DNA of 64,000 bases. It comes from Phragmites australis. Taxonomy: Eukaryota > Streptophyta > Magnoliopsida > Poales > Poaceae. The notes below the pieces were generated by a model. It was not told the origin of the DNA. It worked only from the letters and a program-made list of their open reading frames with translations, and made no database searches. A program made the position numbers and the translations under genes. Location: NCBI RefSeq assembly GCF_958298935.1, contig NC_084931.1, positions 12,737,334-12,801,333 on the forward strand, read 5' to 3'. Shown here piece by piece: positions 53,964 to 64,000 of this stretch; the first letter of the stretch is position 1; every line of letters starts with the position of its first letter.

Positions 53964-54374
53964 CTTCGTGGGGACCCAGGCATATCAGACGGTTGCCATG
54001 CGAACACGTCTTGGTCTGCCTGGAGGAAGGTGGTGAGCTCGAGTTCCTATTTGGGGTTAAGGTTGGCCCCAATCTTAACTGTTTTGGATGGTTCAGACGG
54101 ATTGAGGGGCACTACCCTGACAAATCCATTTGTCTTCTTATTGTTGACGCCGTCGTTGTTCTTGCCTTTGGCATCGTCAGACTCAGAAGTGCCTGGAGTC
54201 TTTGGCCTCGGTGACACCTTGGCACCTTTGATGCTTAGATTTTGCGTCCTTAGGAGTGATGGCCACTCGACTTCAGTGTTTGATCATATCCAGGCTTTGC
54301 TTGTCACATTTGACCATTGCGCGCTGATCCCCTTTAACGATAATGGACCCCTTAGGACCCGGGATCTTGAGTGT

Positions 54375-54743
54375 TTAATAGGCGTAGTGAACCACCACCA
54401 TGAACTTGCGTAGCATTGGGTGACCTAGGATCACATTGTGCGCCATCTTGAAGTCCGCGACATCAAAGGTCAGCTTTTCTGTGCAGAAGTTGTCGGGCAT
54501 GCCAAATGTGATAGGCAGCTCAATCTGGCCGAGAGGCATGGTCGATGAGTTGGGAGTTGTGCCATGGAAAGACTCGACTCCCGTCTTAAGCTTTGACCTC
54601 TCGACCACCATCGACCAGAGTTCTTTAGACTTTGATGTTGAGTATGGTCGGCTGAACCACCACCGGGTATCGACCAGGATGTGGTATCGTGACCAGATGG
54701 TCGGTTTGATCAAAGGTGATCGACTGTTTTGACCACTTGACAT
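54375..54743 (-). pseudogene. Protease region of Tat element 2
   Basis: ORF of 122 codons. The second half (MPLGQIELPITFGMPDNF, KLTFDVADFKMAHNVILGHPMLRKFM) is the Tat protease C-terminal part. The active-site Asp-Gly-Ser segment would lie in the N-terminal part, which is out of frame (SSGQNSRSPLIKPTIW). Confidence 0.7.
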
Positions 54744-54758
54744 ATCGAGTGGGCCCAG

Positions 54759-55727
54759 TTAGAGCCAAGTTGACTTCTCGCTCGACCGCCTTCTTACTGC
54801 CTTTTGGATTCCGTGCATGGTGGATCCTCCGAAGTTGTGCGCCAAGCTATGGTTAGCCTCATGGAACTGGGGCTCGTTACCCTCCACATTTGACTTAGCC
54901 TGCTTATTGCAACGCTTAACGTTTGCCTTGATCTTTTCATCAAGCTTCTTCTCGAAGACAAAGACCTCGTCAAAGTCGTGCTGGTTGCTTCGATGGATGG
55001 GGCACCACTTTCCACCACCTCGACTGAGGCATTTGTTGTCCCCAGTGTTACGCAATTTGCTCCTGTCAACCGCGGCTAAAGTCGTACCGGGACCCTTGCG
55101 CTTGTTGTCGGGTTTGTTCTTCTTTCCTCCGTTCTTCGAGGACTCGGGTTTGTCCTTGCTAAATTGGAGGTTTTTAGCGTGTACCTGCGCTTTTGCTCAT
55201 TTTGCGCACTTGTCGGCCAACTCGAAAAGCTCTTTAACCGTGCGGATCTTCTGAGTAGCTATTCTTCCATGCAAGTCTGCGTCGAGAACACCTTGTTTGA
55301 AGGCGATAATTACCGACTCATCTGAGATGTCTGGGATCGTGTTACGCTTGTCGCTGAACCTACAAATGAAATCTCGAAGAGATTCGTTGCTGTTTCGAAT
55401 GTGCCTTGGAAATTGGCTATGAACAGAGCATTAAGTTCTGCCCACGAACTAATTGAGTTGGGTGGCAAGTTTAGCAACCAGGACCTTACGTGTCCATCAA
55501 GGGTGGTTAACAGGTAATTGGCCATTACTCGATTGTCACCACTGGTTGCTCGAATAACAGTGATGTTGATCTGCAACGATTCATTGGGATTGAATTTCCC
55601 GTCATATATCTGGATCGAGCCCACCTTGAACATCTCGGGTCACCGAATTGATCGAAGTTCGCTCACAAAAGCCTTGCAGCCCCCGTTGAACTCTTCAGGA
55701 GGAGGTGGTGGGGAACTATCACGCCTG
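54759..55727 (-). pseudogene. gag: gag of Tat element 2, C-terminal part
   Basis: ORF 55310-55633 has the gag core: IQIYDGKFNPNESLQ, MANYLLTTLDGHVRSWLLNL, SSWAELNALFIANFQGTF. ORF 54759-55055 carries a zinc-finger-like KWCPIHRSNQHDFDEV and a Lys-rich stretch. Between them frames are broken. The N-terminal part is displaced to 57220-58003 by the insertion at 55728. Confidence 0.75.
55723..55727. repeat. Target site duplication GCCTG (left)
   Basis: Identical to 57220-57224. Confidence 0.85.
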
Positions 55728-57219
55728 TGTAACACCTTGTGCAAGTGACCTTGATCATCTTGACCTATGTTTTAAATGTTTTGTTTTACAAAATTGCATG
55801 CAGTGTCTATTAATATGATGGGTAGTCACCTATGTTAGGGTTTACTTAGTTATTCCTTTACATTCTTTGAAGCCTAAGTGGTAGTTGATATGAGTTTCTT
55901 GGGTAGAATTACTTAGCCATGCTTTTGGTATGTTGGGAAGTGTCGTATACATGTTTAATGGACATACATAATGGTGATGATAAACTTGTTTTTGTAACAT
56001 GGAACCCTAGGACTTGGACAAAGAGTTGGTTTGATTATGGTGGTTTATGTGGTGGGCTTGTGGATACGTTCCAAGAAGTGTTGTTAGGTTTTGTCAGTTA
56101 TTTCCCTGTTGGATAGTCTTTGCCCAAGTGTCATATATAAGGACCGGTTCGTGGAGCGACAACCCAAGAATTACCGTACTAAACACGAGGTCAATATAGG
56201 TAAGGCTAGCATATTGATTAGACACCTGGCTGGCATTGGTTGGAGTACCAGGACCTAATTGATGGATCATACTTCGTAGTGATTCCCCTGGCAGCACACC
56301 ACTGGCGTGTGTCAAGTGTCTAGCTAACACGGCAACAAGGATATCATGACTCATGGCTAAAAGTTGGATAACCCCTGCAGAGTATAAAAATTGTTATAAC
56401 AGCCGTGCCCGCGGTTATAGGAGACTTGGATCCTCACATGATTAGATGGTTGTGGTTATGGGTTTGGTTGTGGTTATGGTTCTGGTATAGGGAGTACTAG
56501 ATGGTTGTGGTTATAGTTCTGGTACAGGGAGTACTAGATGGTTATGGTTATGGTTATAGTTCTGGTATAGAGAGTACTAGATGGTTGTGGTTTTGGTTAT
56601 AGTACAGGAAGTACTAGATGGTTATGGTTATGGTTCTGGTACAGGGAGTACTAGATGGTTGTGGTTTTGGTTATAGTACATGAAGTACTAGACGGTTATG
56701 GTATGCAAGGTGGGGAGCCTTGTATGCTGGGTGTTGGACTGTATGGGTTACATTCACTTAATAATTGCTTAATGCTTTTAAGTCCAAATATGTTTTCAAT
56801 ATTTTCATTTACGCAAATATACCATGTGTTAGCCTATTCTTGATATAAGCCTGGATATCATTATTTTTCCCACACTTGCTAAGCGCGACATGTGCTCACA
56901 CGTGCTATTTTCCGTATACCATGCGATATGTGTGCTGCTGCTCAGTGAGTGAAGATGTTGAAGACTATCAAGATGAGGTTGTGACGTTCTAGGCGCGTGT
57001 CTCCCAGTCAGTTGCCTGCTGTGTTGTTGGGCACCAGTGCTTCTGTTCTGCTGCAGATATCTTCATAGAAGACAATATATATCTATTGCTGTAAGAGTGT
57101 AACGTTATTTAATAAAAGTATTGCTTTTGTTATTTCACCTGTGACGTCCTTATGTGTGTTGAACATCCTGGGCACACATAAGCCGCATCTGGTTTTGGCT
57201 GTTAAAATCGGGTGTGACA
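55728..57219 (+). mobile_element. Short LTR-derived insertion (1492 bp)
   Basis: TGTAACACC...GGTGTGACA ends, GCCTG duplicated on both sides. From about 55760 to the end it matches 5050-6406 of the 3.56 kb solo LTR, while the first two thirds of that LTR are missing, so it is an internally shortened solo LTR of the same family. It holds a minisatellite at 56444-56701. No coding function (the minus ORF 56094-56354 parallels 5283-5642 but has no domain). Confidence 0.8.
56444..56701. repeat. Minisatellite (about 37-45-bp unit)
   Basis: Six to seven units ending GGGAGTACTAGATGGTT or a close variant, with GGTTATGGTT-rich interiors of variable length. The matching place in the related LTR (5845-5895) has only a single diverged unit. 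Confidence 0.88.
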
Positions 57220-58003
57220 GCCTGGCTATTCGAGTAAGGGAGTCATGTGGACCATCTTGTCCTGTGGATCTACAGTCATAGTGGTGGAAATCATCTTCAC
57301 AGTGTTCTTTACGGTGGTTTTCGATCATCGTTCATAGATCATGCAGATTGTGAGGAATATGATTCCTCAGGTCTTCTTGATTTCTACACCTATGGATGGG
57401 GCAGCTACAGTTTGGCCCACAGTGTCATGTTCTGGCTCAACCACCTGAGCTTCCTGTCCGAGATTCCTCTACTCGAGAGCATTCCGACACGTGGGTCCTT
57501 GAGTTGAGATCGTACCAACTGGGGAGCCTAGAATTGCTAGGATTGTTTGCTCGAGCAACTTGGATCTGGGCTGCATCTAGTAGGATCTTGACTTGATTGA
57601 CCATAGAAGTTAGTGGATTCGCCGGATCCAACTCTAGAAGAGATCTGAGAATCAGATGAGCTCCTTGCATGTTAGCATCCGGAGTACTGAATACGTCCCT
57701 ACCGAGGCTCGATGGTAGTCGAGCTGACAAAGCTTCATGGTGACTGTTCGAAAGGAGCATCTCCCTTGAGCCGTGGGTCGTCACGGGTGGAGGCACACCC
57801 ACCAGAAGTCGTCGGGAGAGGCCAGGAGGTATCTGCCCTCTTCTGGTTTGCTGGTGGAGGGTCGTGTCAGGTGCACGTAAGGATCCAGCTGCGGATGTTT
57901 CTAGTGATAACTTGGTGCCAGTACCGTTGGTAGCAATAGCTATCACCGGATCTTTAGGAATTTTCACGCCATTATCGACCATGGACTTTGGATCTTTTGC
58001 CAT
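57220..58003 (-). pseudogene. gag: gag of Tat element 2, N-terminal part
   Basis: ORF 57437-58003 (188 codons) starts MAKDPKSMVDNGVKIPKDPV and is Ser/Thr/Pro-rich with a helix-like LTSMVNQVKILLDAAQIQVA near its end. It lacks known motifs, as gag N-termini often do. It is cut off from the gag core by the 1.5 kb insertion. 58004-58370 on minus is the leader, with an unassigned ORF (58053-58385). Confidence 0.55.
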
Positions 58004-58369
58004 TTGGTCAGCCGGTGGGGGCCATTGCTTCTAGCCATATACACGAATCTATCTATTTGCCTGCTCTGGCTAGTGTTAGAATCATCGTCGCCACCCTTGC
58101 ACTGTCGGTTTCCATGCAATGGAGAACATTAGGCTCCGCAGGATCCCACTCGAGATGTCCCACCTCACGGTACGCATCCACTGGTCTGGATTCGAGGGTA
58201 CTGGTGTGGATTTGTCCACCTTGACCATCCCAACGGAAAACCATCATTCCAAAGATAATTTCCGAGTCGATGGGAGGGGACTCGAAGCGGTCGTAGAAGT
58301 CGTTGTCAGAGAATCTGACGTAAACGTGAGTTCGAGACATGATTAATCCTGCGAAACAGAAGAAAGCCC

Positions 58370-58386
58370 CTACCTGACGCGCCAAC
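58370..58386 (-). other. Candidate primer binding site, Tat element 2
   Basis: Immediately inside the right LTR, minus reads GTTGGCGCGTCAGGTAG. It shares GTTGGCGC with Tat element 1. Confidence 0.55.
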
Positions 58387-58997
58387 TATCGAAGATTAGT
58401 TCCTGATAATATGTCTGTAAATTGACTGGGTACCTTCGAGTGCAGGGATTAATCCCGAGACAAGACAATCGATGTATACAGGTTCGAGCCTCCGATTGGA
58501 GTAATACCCTACGTCCTATGGAGATGTTGTTGCCGTATATTAATGATCTCGAGTACAAGCACTGTGGCTAAAACTATTACAAAGAGTAGAACGGATCTAA
58601 TCTAACCTAAGGCTAAAGTCACCAAATATCTTCTCTGCTAGGGTCTTGATTCTTGCCTCGAGTTCTCTCACGTGTTTCGTGTTGTTGTCTCTCTTGTTGT
58701 TCCTCCCCAGCCTTTCCGCCTTATATAGAGGTGAGCTATCGACTCCTATCCAGCCGTAGTCGATAGGGAGTTGTCTTCCTTGACATCTAAGTGGATAAAT
58801 CTATTTTTAATACTGGTCGTATTGGGTTGGGTAACCAATCTAAACCTTCCTGATAGGTACTTCCTTGATTTTGGGTATATCAGGTACCGCTGATTCGGTT
58901 CCATGATATTTGAAGCTTCCTAATATTTGTTGCACATATCCTGTCTGTGTGTGATGTACTCCTTATGCGTATATACCCCATAGTTAGATATTCAACA
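58387..58997 (-). repeat. 5' LTR of Tat element 2
   Basis: 611 bp, TATCGAAGATTAG...TTCAACA; the G of the TG start is mutated to A. Minus TATATAAG box conserved near 58720. Confidence 0.88.
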
Positions 58998-59002
58998 CGA
59001 TT
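58998..59002. repeat. Target site duplication CGATT (right)
   Basis: Matches 45343-45347. Confidence 0.88.
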
Positions 59003-59159
59003 CCACTTCCTTCCCTAGGCGCGTGCAACTAGCTGGCCTGGCTATATAGCTGGGGTTTGCTTTGTTGATTCACCACCATTTATGTAGGTAAGCTGTTCTC
59101 CTTGACTGAGCATGGTGTTTTCTTCCTCCTCATAATCGGAGATGTCAATGTTCTCGATG

Positions 59160-59551
59160 GTGAATCGCCCTTAGTGCCGGCGCCGAAGTTTGTAGGATTT
59201 GAGCCAGTGACCATTGTACTCCCCTCCTTGTAGAGGGGGCTACTGCCCATTGCTTCATCTCGGTCTTTGGTCCAAGCGATTGCTCCAGCTGAGACCATCG
59301 ACATCTCTAATGATGAAGAGTAGGTCGACTAGGATTCTTTGGAGAGGGAAATTTATGCGGAGGAGAAGGCGGAGGTGAAGAAGGAGGTGGTCAAGGTGGA
59401 GAAGGAAAAGGTCGAGGAGGAGGGAAAGAGAGCCACGGCGGAGCTTGTTCCGTCCTCCTCCTTCTTTGGTGATTCAGGGATCGGCTACTGTATTAGCTTC
59501 CGTAGTGGTAGGCCGCAGATGAAACACATCAGTCATGTCATGCACCGATGA
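59160..59551 (+). pseudogene. Acidic plus-strand ORF of family U copy B
   Basis: From about 59160 a broken frame gives Val-Pro-Ala-Pro-Lys-Phe-Val and Asp-Ile-Ser-Asn-Asp-Glu-Glu, then ORF 59339-59551 reads MEREIYAEEKAEVKKEVVKVEKEKVEEEG and ends MKHISHVMHR. It is strongly Glu/Lys rich, coiled-coil-like. By position (after the 3' LTR, opposite to gag) it could be the antisense gene's end in family U. No recognised domain. Confidence 0.35.
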
Positions 59552-60109
59552 TAGGGCTTGGAGTATCCTTGATCATCACCTTGCACTCTTTCGCCCCCTG
59601 GATTGCTCTCTTAGGATTTGTTTTTCATTCATCAATACCCCTTTGTAAACGTCCTTTGGATGTGCAAATTATTAGTATTGAAACTGAATCCTTAGGAACT
59701 GCTTGATGTCTTTCCTCAGATTGAAATATGGGCGATCCCCCAAATTGGTGGCCAGATATCGGTTTTATGTGCCTTCGATCCCTAACTACGGTACCTTCCC
59801 TAACCTCTTCGCATGCCACGGTTGTTTGGCTGCTGGAGCAGCGAGCCCTCTTTTTTATCCAAAGCTGGTGCAGACTCTCACTCTAAATTTGTTCCAGATT
59901 TCTGACTCACGACAAAAAATCTTGAGGCCTGCAATGCTCATGGGGGGCAAAGCTGACGACTTGAGTCACCGTGTGATGGGCCGTAGAGGATTCCAAATTA
60001 GCCTCTATGTCACGCAGAGTGGAATTTCACTTAATATTAGTATGCCTTCTCTCGTATTGGTTGGTTTATGCAACCATGTTGATTGGTTGTTATGCGATCT
60101 TTTTGGTGG
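59552..60109. other. Spacer before arrays in family U copy B
   Basis: Matches the left edge of the window (1-150) in part. Plus ORF 59703-60122 (139 codons) contains YRFYVPSIPNYGTFPNLFACHG; it is not repeated as an open frame in copy A and I cannot name it. Confidence 0.35.
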
Positions 60110-61170
60110 GTGCTGGAGGTGAAGCCAATGAGTGGTACTAGGAAGGCAACCCGCGACCCCCTCGACCCTCAACTAATGTGAGGCTCTAGAGACAGAGCCA
60201 TCCAGAGCCTGGCGACGGCTTACCAGAGGCGAAGCCGATGAGTGGGCTGAGGGAAGCAACCTACGACCCCTTGGGCCCTTAGCCACCGTGAGGCTCCAAA
60301 TGCCGAGCCATCCAGAGTCTGGCGATAGTTTGCCAGAGACAAAGCCGATGAGTGGGCCGAGGGAGGCAATCTACGACCCCCTCGGCTCTTAGCCATCGTG
60401 AGGCTCCAGAGGTAGAGCCATCCAAAGCATAGCAACAATTTGCTTTAGGTGGAGCCGACGAGTGGGCCGAGGGAGGTGGTGACCCCCTCGATGCTTAGCC
60501 ACCACGAGGCTCTAGAGGTAGAGCCGCCTGGATCCTAGCAACGGTTTGTCAAAGGCAGAGCCGATGAGTGCGACGAGGGAGGTAGCCTGCAACCCGCTAG
60601 GCTGTTAGTTGTCGCAAGGCTCCGAAGGTAGAGCCACCCAGAGCTTAGCGACAGTTTGCTGGAGGCAAAGCTAGTGAGTGGGCTGAGGAAAGAAGCCTGT
60701 GACCCTCTCAACCCTTAGCCATCGCAAGGCTCTGGAGGCAGAGCCATATGGAGCATGGTGACGGTTTGCCAAAGGCAGAGCTGACGAGTGGGCTGAGGGA
60801 GGCAGTCCATGACGCCCTCAGCCCTTTGCCACCATGAGGCTCCGGAGGCTGAGACATCTAGAGTCTGGTGACAGTTTGCTAGAGGCGGAGCCATGAGTGG
60901 GCCGAGGGAGGTAGCCTGTGACCCCCTCAACCCCTTAGCCACTGCGTGGCTCCAGAGGCAGAGCCATCTAGAGCATGGCGACATTTTGCTGGATGCGGAG
61001 CTGACGAGTAGGCCGAGGGAGGCAACCCGTGACCCCCTCGGCTCTTACCCGCCTTAAGCCTAGCCATCTAGAGCCTGGCGATAGTTTGCAAGAGGCAAAG
61101 CTAATGAGTGGGCCGAGGGAGGCAACCTGCGACCTCCTCAGCCATTAGCCGTCGTGAGGGTTTGTCGAAT
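60110..61170. repeat. Tandem array T1, copy B (about 108-bp unit)
   Basis: Nine to ten units, each with GCGACCCCCTCGGCCCTTAG, CGTGAGGCTCCAGAGGCAGA and CCATCCAGAGCCTGGCGAC or close variants, at about 60150, 60264, 60374, 60478 and on. Same unit length as the array at 6430-7215. Confidence 0.88.
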
Positions 61171-61224
61171 GGTGTAATTGCTTCGGTGGTGCTTAGTGGC
61201 ATTGGATGGTAATTTTGAGGGATC

Positions 61225-62500
61225 CAAGTGCGTCTCCGCCATAGAGAATGTCCCTCATGTGCGCAGCATCAACACTACCAAGGCTATGCCATGCCTTCTA
61301 AGAGACCTAGGCATACTCTGCCTTCCAGGCGACCAAGTCATGCTACGCTTGTAGGTGCGTCTCCGTCACCGAAGATGTCCCTCTCATGCGTGGCATCCAC
61401 ACTACTGAGGCTCTGTAATGCCTTCCAGGTGACCTAGCCATACTACGCCTTCCAGGTGACCTAGGCATGTTGTGCCTCTAGGTGTGTAGGCTCCACTACC
61501 TACTGAGGATATGCAATGCCTTCCAGGAGACCTAGGCTTAATGCCTTCCAGGTGACCAAGCTTGCTATGCCTATCGATGTGCCGGTGTATCCACCACCCG
61601 AGGATGTCCTTCGGTGCGATGCATCTCTATTACTGAGGATGTCCCTCCGGTGCATCGCATCCACACTTCCGAGGCTATGCAATGCCTTCCAGGTGATCTA
61701 GGCATACTTTGTCTTCCAAGTGACCTAGGCATGCTATGCCTATAGGTGTGTAGGCTCCACTACCTACCGAGGCTATGCAATGCCTTCCAAGAGACCTAGG
61801 AGCAATGCCTTTCAGCTGACCGAGGCATGCAATGCCTATCGGTGAGTGGGCGTATATGCCACGCAAGGATGTTCCTCGGGTGCGATGCATCTCCGTTACT
61901 AAGGATATCCCTCCGGTGCATTGCATCTAACCACCGAGGCTATGCAATGCCTTGCAGGTGACCTAGGCATACTCTGCCTTCCAGGTGACCTAGGCATGCT
62001 GTGCCTACATGTGTGTAGGCTCCACTGCCTACCGAGGCTATACAATGCCTTCCACGAGACCTAGGCTAGATGTCTTCTAGGTGACCTAGGCATGCTATGC
62101 CTATGGGTGCGTGGGCGTATCTGCCACCCGATGATGTCCCTCAAGTGTGATTCATCTTTGCTATCGAGGATGTCCCTCCAGTTGTCGCATCCACACTACT
62201 GAGGCTATGCTATGCCTTCTAGAAAACCTAGACATACTCTGCCTTCTAGGTGATCTAAGCATGTTGTGCCTGCAGGTGTGTTGGCTCCACTGCCTATCAA
62301 GGCTATGCAATGCCTTCTAGGATACCTAGGCTCGATGCCTTCCAGGTGACCTAGGCATGCTATGCCTATAGGAACTTGGGCATCTCCAATGCTCCACTGT
62401 CTACCGAGGATATGATATGCCTCCCAAGAAACCTAGGCTCAATGCCTTCTAGGTAACCTAGGCATGCTATGCCTATGGATACGTGGGCGTCTCCAGTGCT
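61225..62500. repeat. Tandem array T2, copy B
   Basis: Repeated CCTTCCAGGTGACCTAGGCA, GGTGTGTAGGCTCCACTGCC and GAGGCTATGCAATGCC words, with GAGGATGTCCCTC and GTGCGATGCATCTC between them. Higher-order repeats of about 300-320 bp are suggested by the spacing of the GGCTCCACTGCCTACC block. Confidence 0.85.
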
Positions 62501-63240
62501 GTGTACTATTTGAGTAAGGATGTAGCTTAATGTTTATAGTCTACTGTTGTCAATGAAAAACTAGTTACAACATAATTTATAGCTAGGTTGGACAACTATT
62601 CCTAGCACATGCCAAACTAAGATATAACATAAATCTTGTTGTCTACTATTGATCAAAGATATATCTTTAAGTTAAGTTTATGTACCTCTGGCATCGAGGC
62701 TTATGCCTTCGACTTGTTGGAGCGCCCTGTTAACTGTGTGCTACATGGCGTTTATGAGCAAGGGCACAATTCAAACCAAGTTTAATACATTACTATCAAA
62801 CTTTGATATAACTTAGGTTTTACTGTCTATGGGTTTCACATGGCACTTATCAGTTTTATGGGCTTTCAACAACTAGGCTTGCTACCTTCTATGTGCGTTG
62901 ATCTTACTGTATGAATGATTACTCGGCTAGGCAAGCTATTACTAGGGGGTTATAGGTGTACCTTTGCCAAAATGAGGCCTCCTTAGCGGAGTCAGAGGCC
63001 TGGAGGCCCTCATAGCCCGTAGCGGGGGAAGGGCTGATCCTTCCGGCCTAAGAAGCCTCCAGAGCCCAAATAGCTCTGAAGGCTCTAGAGGCCTGGGTCG
63101 GCGCCCGGAGGATTTTGGCCCGCAGACCTCTAGAGCACCCCGGATCCTCCTGCCAGGGCCTAGCATCCGTTTATCGTGATTGACTCTACCCTCGCTAACC
63201 CTGACATCGGAAGGATCATCGAGAGCTCTGATCATTCGGA
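62501..63240. other. Conserved family U block, copy B
   Basis: 62501-62940 matches 2581-2851. 62950-63180 is a GC-rich segment rich in GGCCT and GAGG, where copy A has its second T1 block. No gene. Confidence 0.5.
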
Positions 63241-64000
63241 GTTTACGATGGGCCCCCCATGTGGGAGACCCATCGGGCTCCACTAAGGTTGGGCCATTGG
63301 TGTGACTCAGTCCTAATTGCTGGGGTATTGTATCAATGGTGGAGATGGCTGATGGGGTTCAAGGAGGCCCGGAAACCTAATATGCGGCCTGCTCCAGTTT
63401 CGCGATCCCTGGGTTGCTCGTTACCGACTTTTTCCCCCATCATGTGTCCTGCCTCCCGAGATATTCCTCCCAGAAAGCTGTGTGGGTTCGGCAACCATCT
63501 GTGTTGTGGCCACGTCTGGCCCCGTGCAAAATGCACTGGTACCCCTCTAGTGGTGCGAAGCTAGAGCCTGTGGTTGGCGCTGTGGGTCCTAGCAGGGGCT
63601 ACACATACCGGAGCCCGTGGTCCCCTCGGGTCCCTTTTCCACTAGGGGAGGCCGATGCGACTGCCGAGAAACCAAGCCCCCGAACCCGGAGTGGTCCTGA
63701 CTGTTTCTTCGATACCGTGGCGGATTTGGAGCCCCTTGCATGCAGTCAATGTTGCAAATTGCCCTGTTGACAGCGCAAGCGAGGTCTGCACACCACGGGA
63801 TCTTGGGCCTCCTCTGAGCCTCGTTCCACTAGAGGGGGCCAAGGAGATTGTCGAGCGACTAGACTCTCTGAAGATGTCGGCTAGACAAAGGTGCTTTCAG
63901 CATCGTCACAAGAGAAGCCTTAGGGCTGGGCCTAGGCATGGGTGCCCCTAGGCTCAAGTGCCTAGAACCATTTGAGGGCGGCCTGCCAGGTTGCAGCCTT
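63241..64000 (-). pseudogene. gag-like region of family U copy B, cut by window end
   Basis: Minus reading at 63440-63560 gives a Gly-His-Asn-Thr-Asp-Gly-Cys-Arg-Thr zinc-knuckle-like string, parallel to 7390-7450. Nucleotide similarity with 7216-7930 extends over the whole stretch (for example TATTGTATCAATGGTGGAG against TATTGTACCATCGGTGGTGG). Frames are broken. Confidence 0.4.

Larger units (their letters stand above)
45348..58997 (-). mobile_element. Tat-lineage Ty3/gypsy element 2 with antisense genes
   Basis: LTRs 45348-45955 and 58387-58997 in direct orientation, flanked by CGATT on both sides. Minus: gag (split by the insertion at 55728-57219), protease, RT, RNase H, second RNase H, integrase. 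Plus: a multi-exon gene at 46479-49119 and a second promoter-ORF unit at 50156-50866. About 12.2 kb without the nested piece. LTRs differ by roughly 10% by eye. It is a different family from Tat element 1 (LTRs do not match) but has the same plan. Confidence 0.88.
43885..64000 (-). mobile_element. Family U copy B: Tat-like, pol-less, runs off window
   Basis: Left LTR-like block 43885-45335, then (after removing Tat element 2 at 45348-58997) an acidic plus-strand ORF (59339-59551), arrays T1 and T2, a conserved AT-rich block and a minus gag-like stretch cut by the window end. Minus orientation follows the TATA-like box at 44036-44045 and the zinc-knuckle reading. The order LTR, plus-strand ORF, arrays, minus gag parallels Tat element 1 except that pol is absent up to gag. 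Confidence 0.5.

Noticed and set aside
59703..60122. 139-codon plus ORF as a host gene
   Set aside because: No recognised domain, not conserved as an open frame in the matching part of copy A, embedded in family U.
60110..62500. CRISPR-like regular repeats
   Set aside because: Units are 108 bp or more, imperfect and head-to-tail without unique spacers; the context is plant retroelements.

Overview
The window looks like repeat-packed nuclear DNA from a grass (Poaceae). The evidence is the set of element types: long nested LTR retrotransposons, Tat-lineage Ty3/gypsy elements with an antisense gene, a centromeric-retrotransposon-like chromovirus, and a copia element primed by initiator tRNA-Met. 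I see no convincing host gene, tRNA or rRNA. Nearly every long ORF belongs to a retroelement or is a shadow of one. Species and chromosomal position cannot be fixed from sequence alone; a gene-poor, possibly pericentromeric place is an inference.

Layout. (1) 1-9047: a minus-strand, Tat-like element (called family U here) with no visible pol. It holds tandem arrays, a decayed gag and a right-hand LTR, and a 3.6 kb solo LTR (2852-6406) sits inside it. (2) 9053-12669: a copia-type LTR on the minus strand with another solo LTR inside (9296-12197). (3) 12670-17450: a rotten Tat-like fragment with gag/protease on plus and antisense-gene pieces on minus. (4) About 17700-19463 and 38364-40452: one copia element (LTR, PBS, gag, protease) split by (5). 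(5) 19469-38363: a minus-strand Tat-lineage element with a perfect AGAAC target duplication. It carries decayed gag-PR-RT-RNaseH-second RNaseH-IN on minus and a multi-exon gene on plus. That gene is split by (6). (6) 23540-30783: a young CRM-like chromovirus with 897-bp LTRs and a GTCTT duplication. Its polyprotein is one frame broken only by four stop codons. (7) 40475-43884: a minus-strand relative of (6) with gag but no pol. (8) 43885-64000 (runs off the end): a second family U copy, split by (9). (9) 45348-58997: a second complete Tat-lineage element (CGATT duplication), itself holding a 1.5 kb insertion at 55728-57219 (GCCTG duplication).

Four separate insertions end in matching 5-bp target duplications, so the nesting order is well supported. 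The CRM-like element is youngest (about 15 differences between its LTRs by eye, roughly 1.7%). The two Tat elements are older (roughly 8-10% by eye).

The most interesting signal is the gene carried on the strand opposite to gag-pol. It appears in both complete Tat elements and the fragment, probably also in family U. It has GT-AG introns, a TATA box in at least one copy, and in element (9) a tandemly duplicated 69-bp exon. Second is family U itself: two copies keep the same order of two unrelated tandem arrays next to a gag-like zinc knuckle, with no pol.
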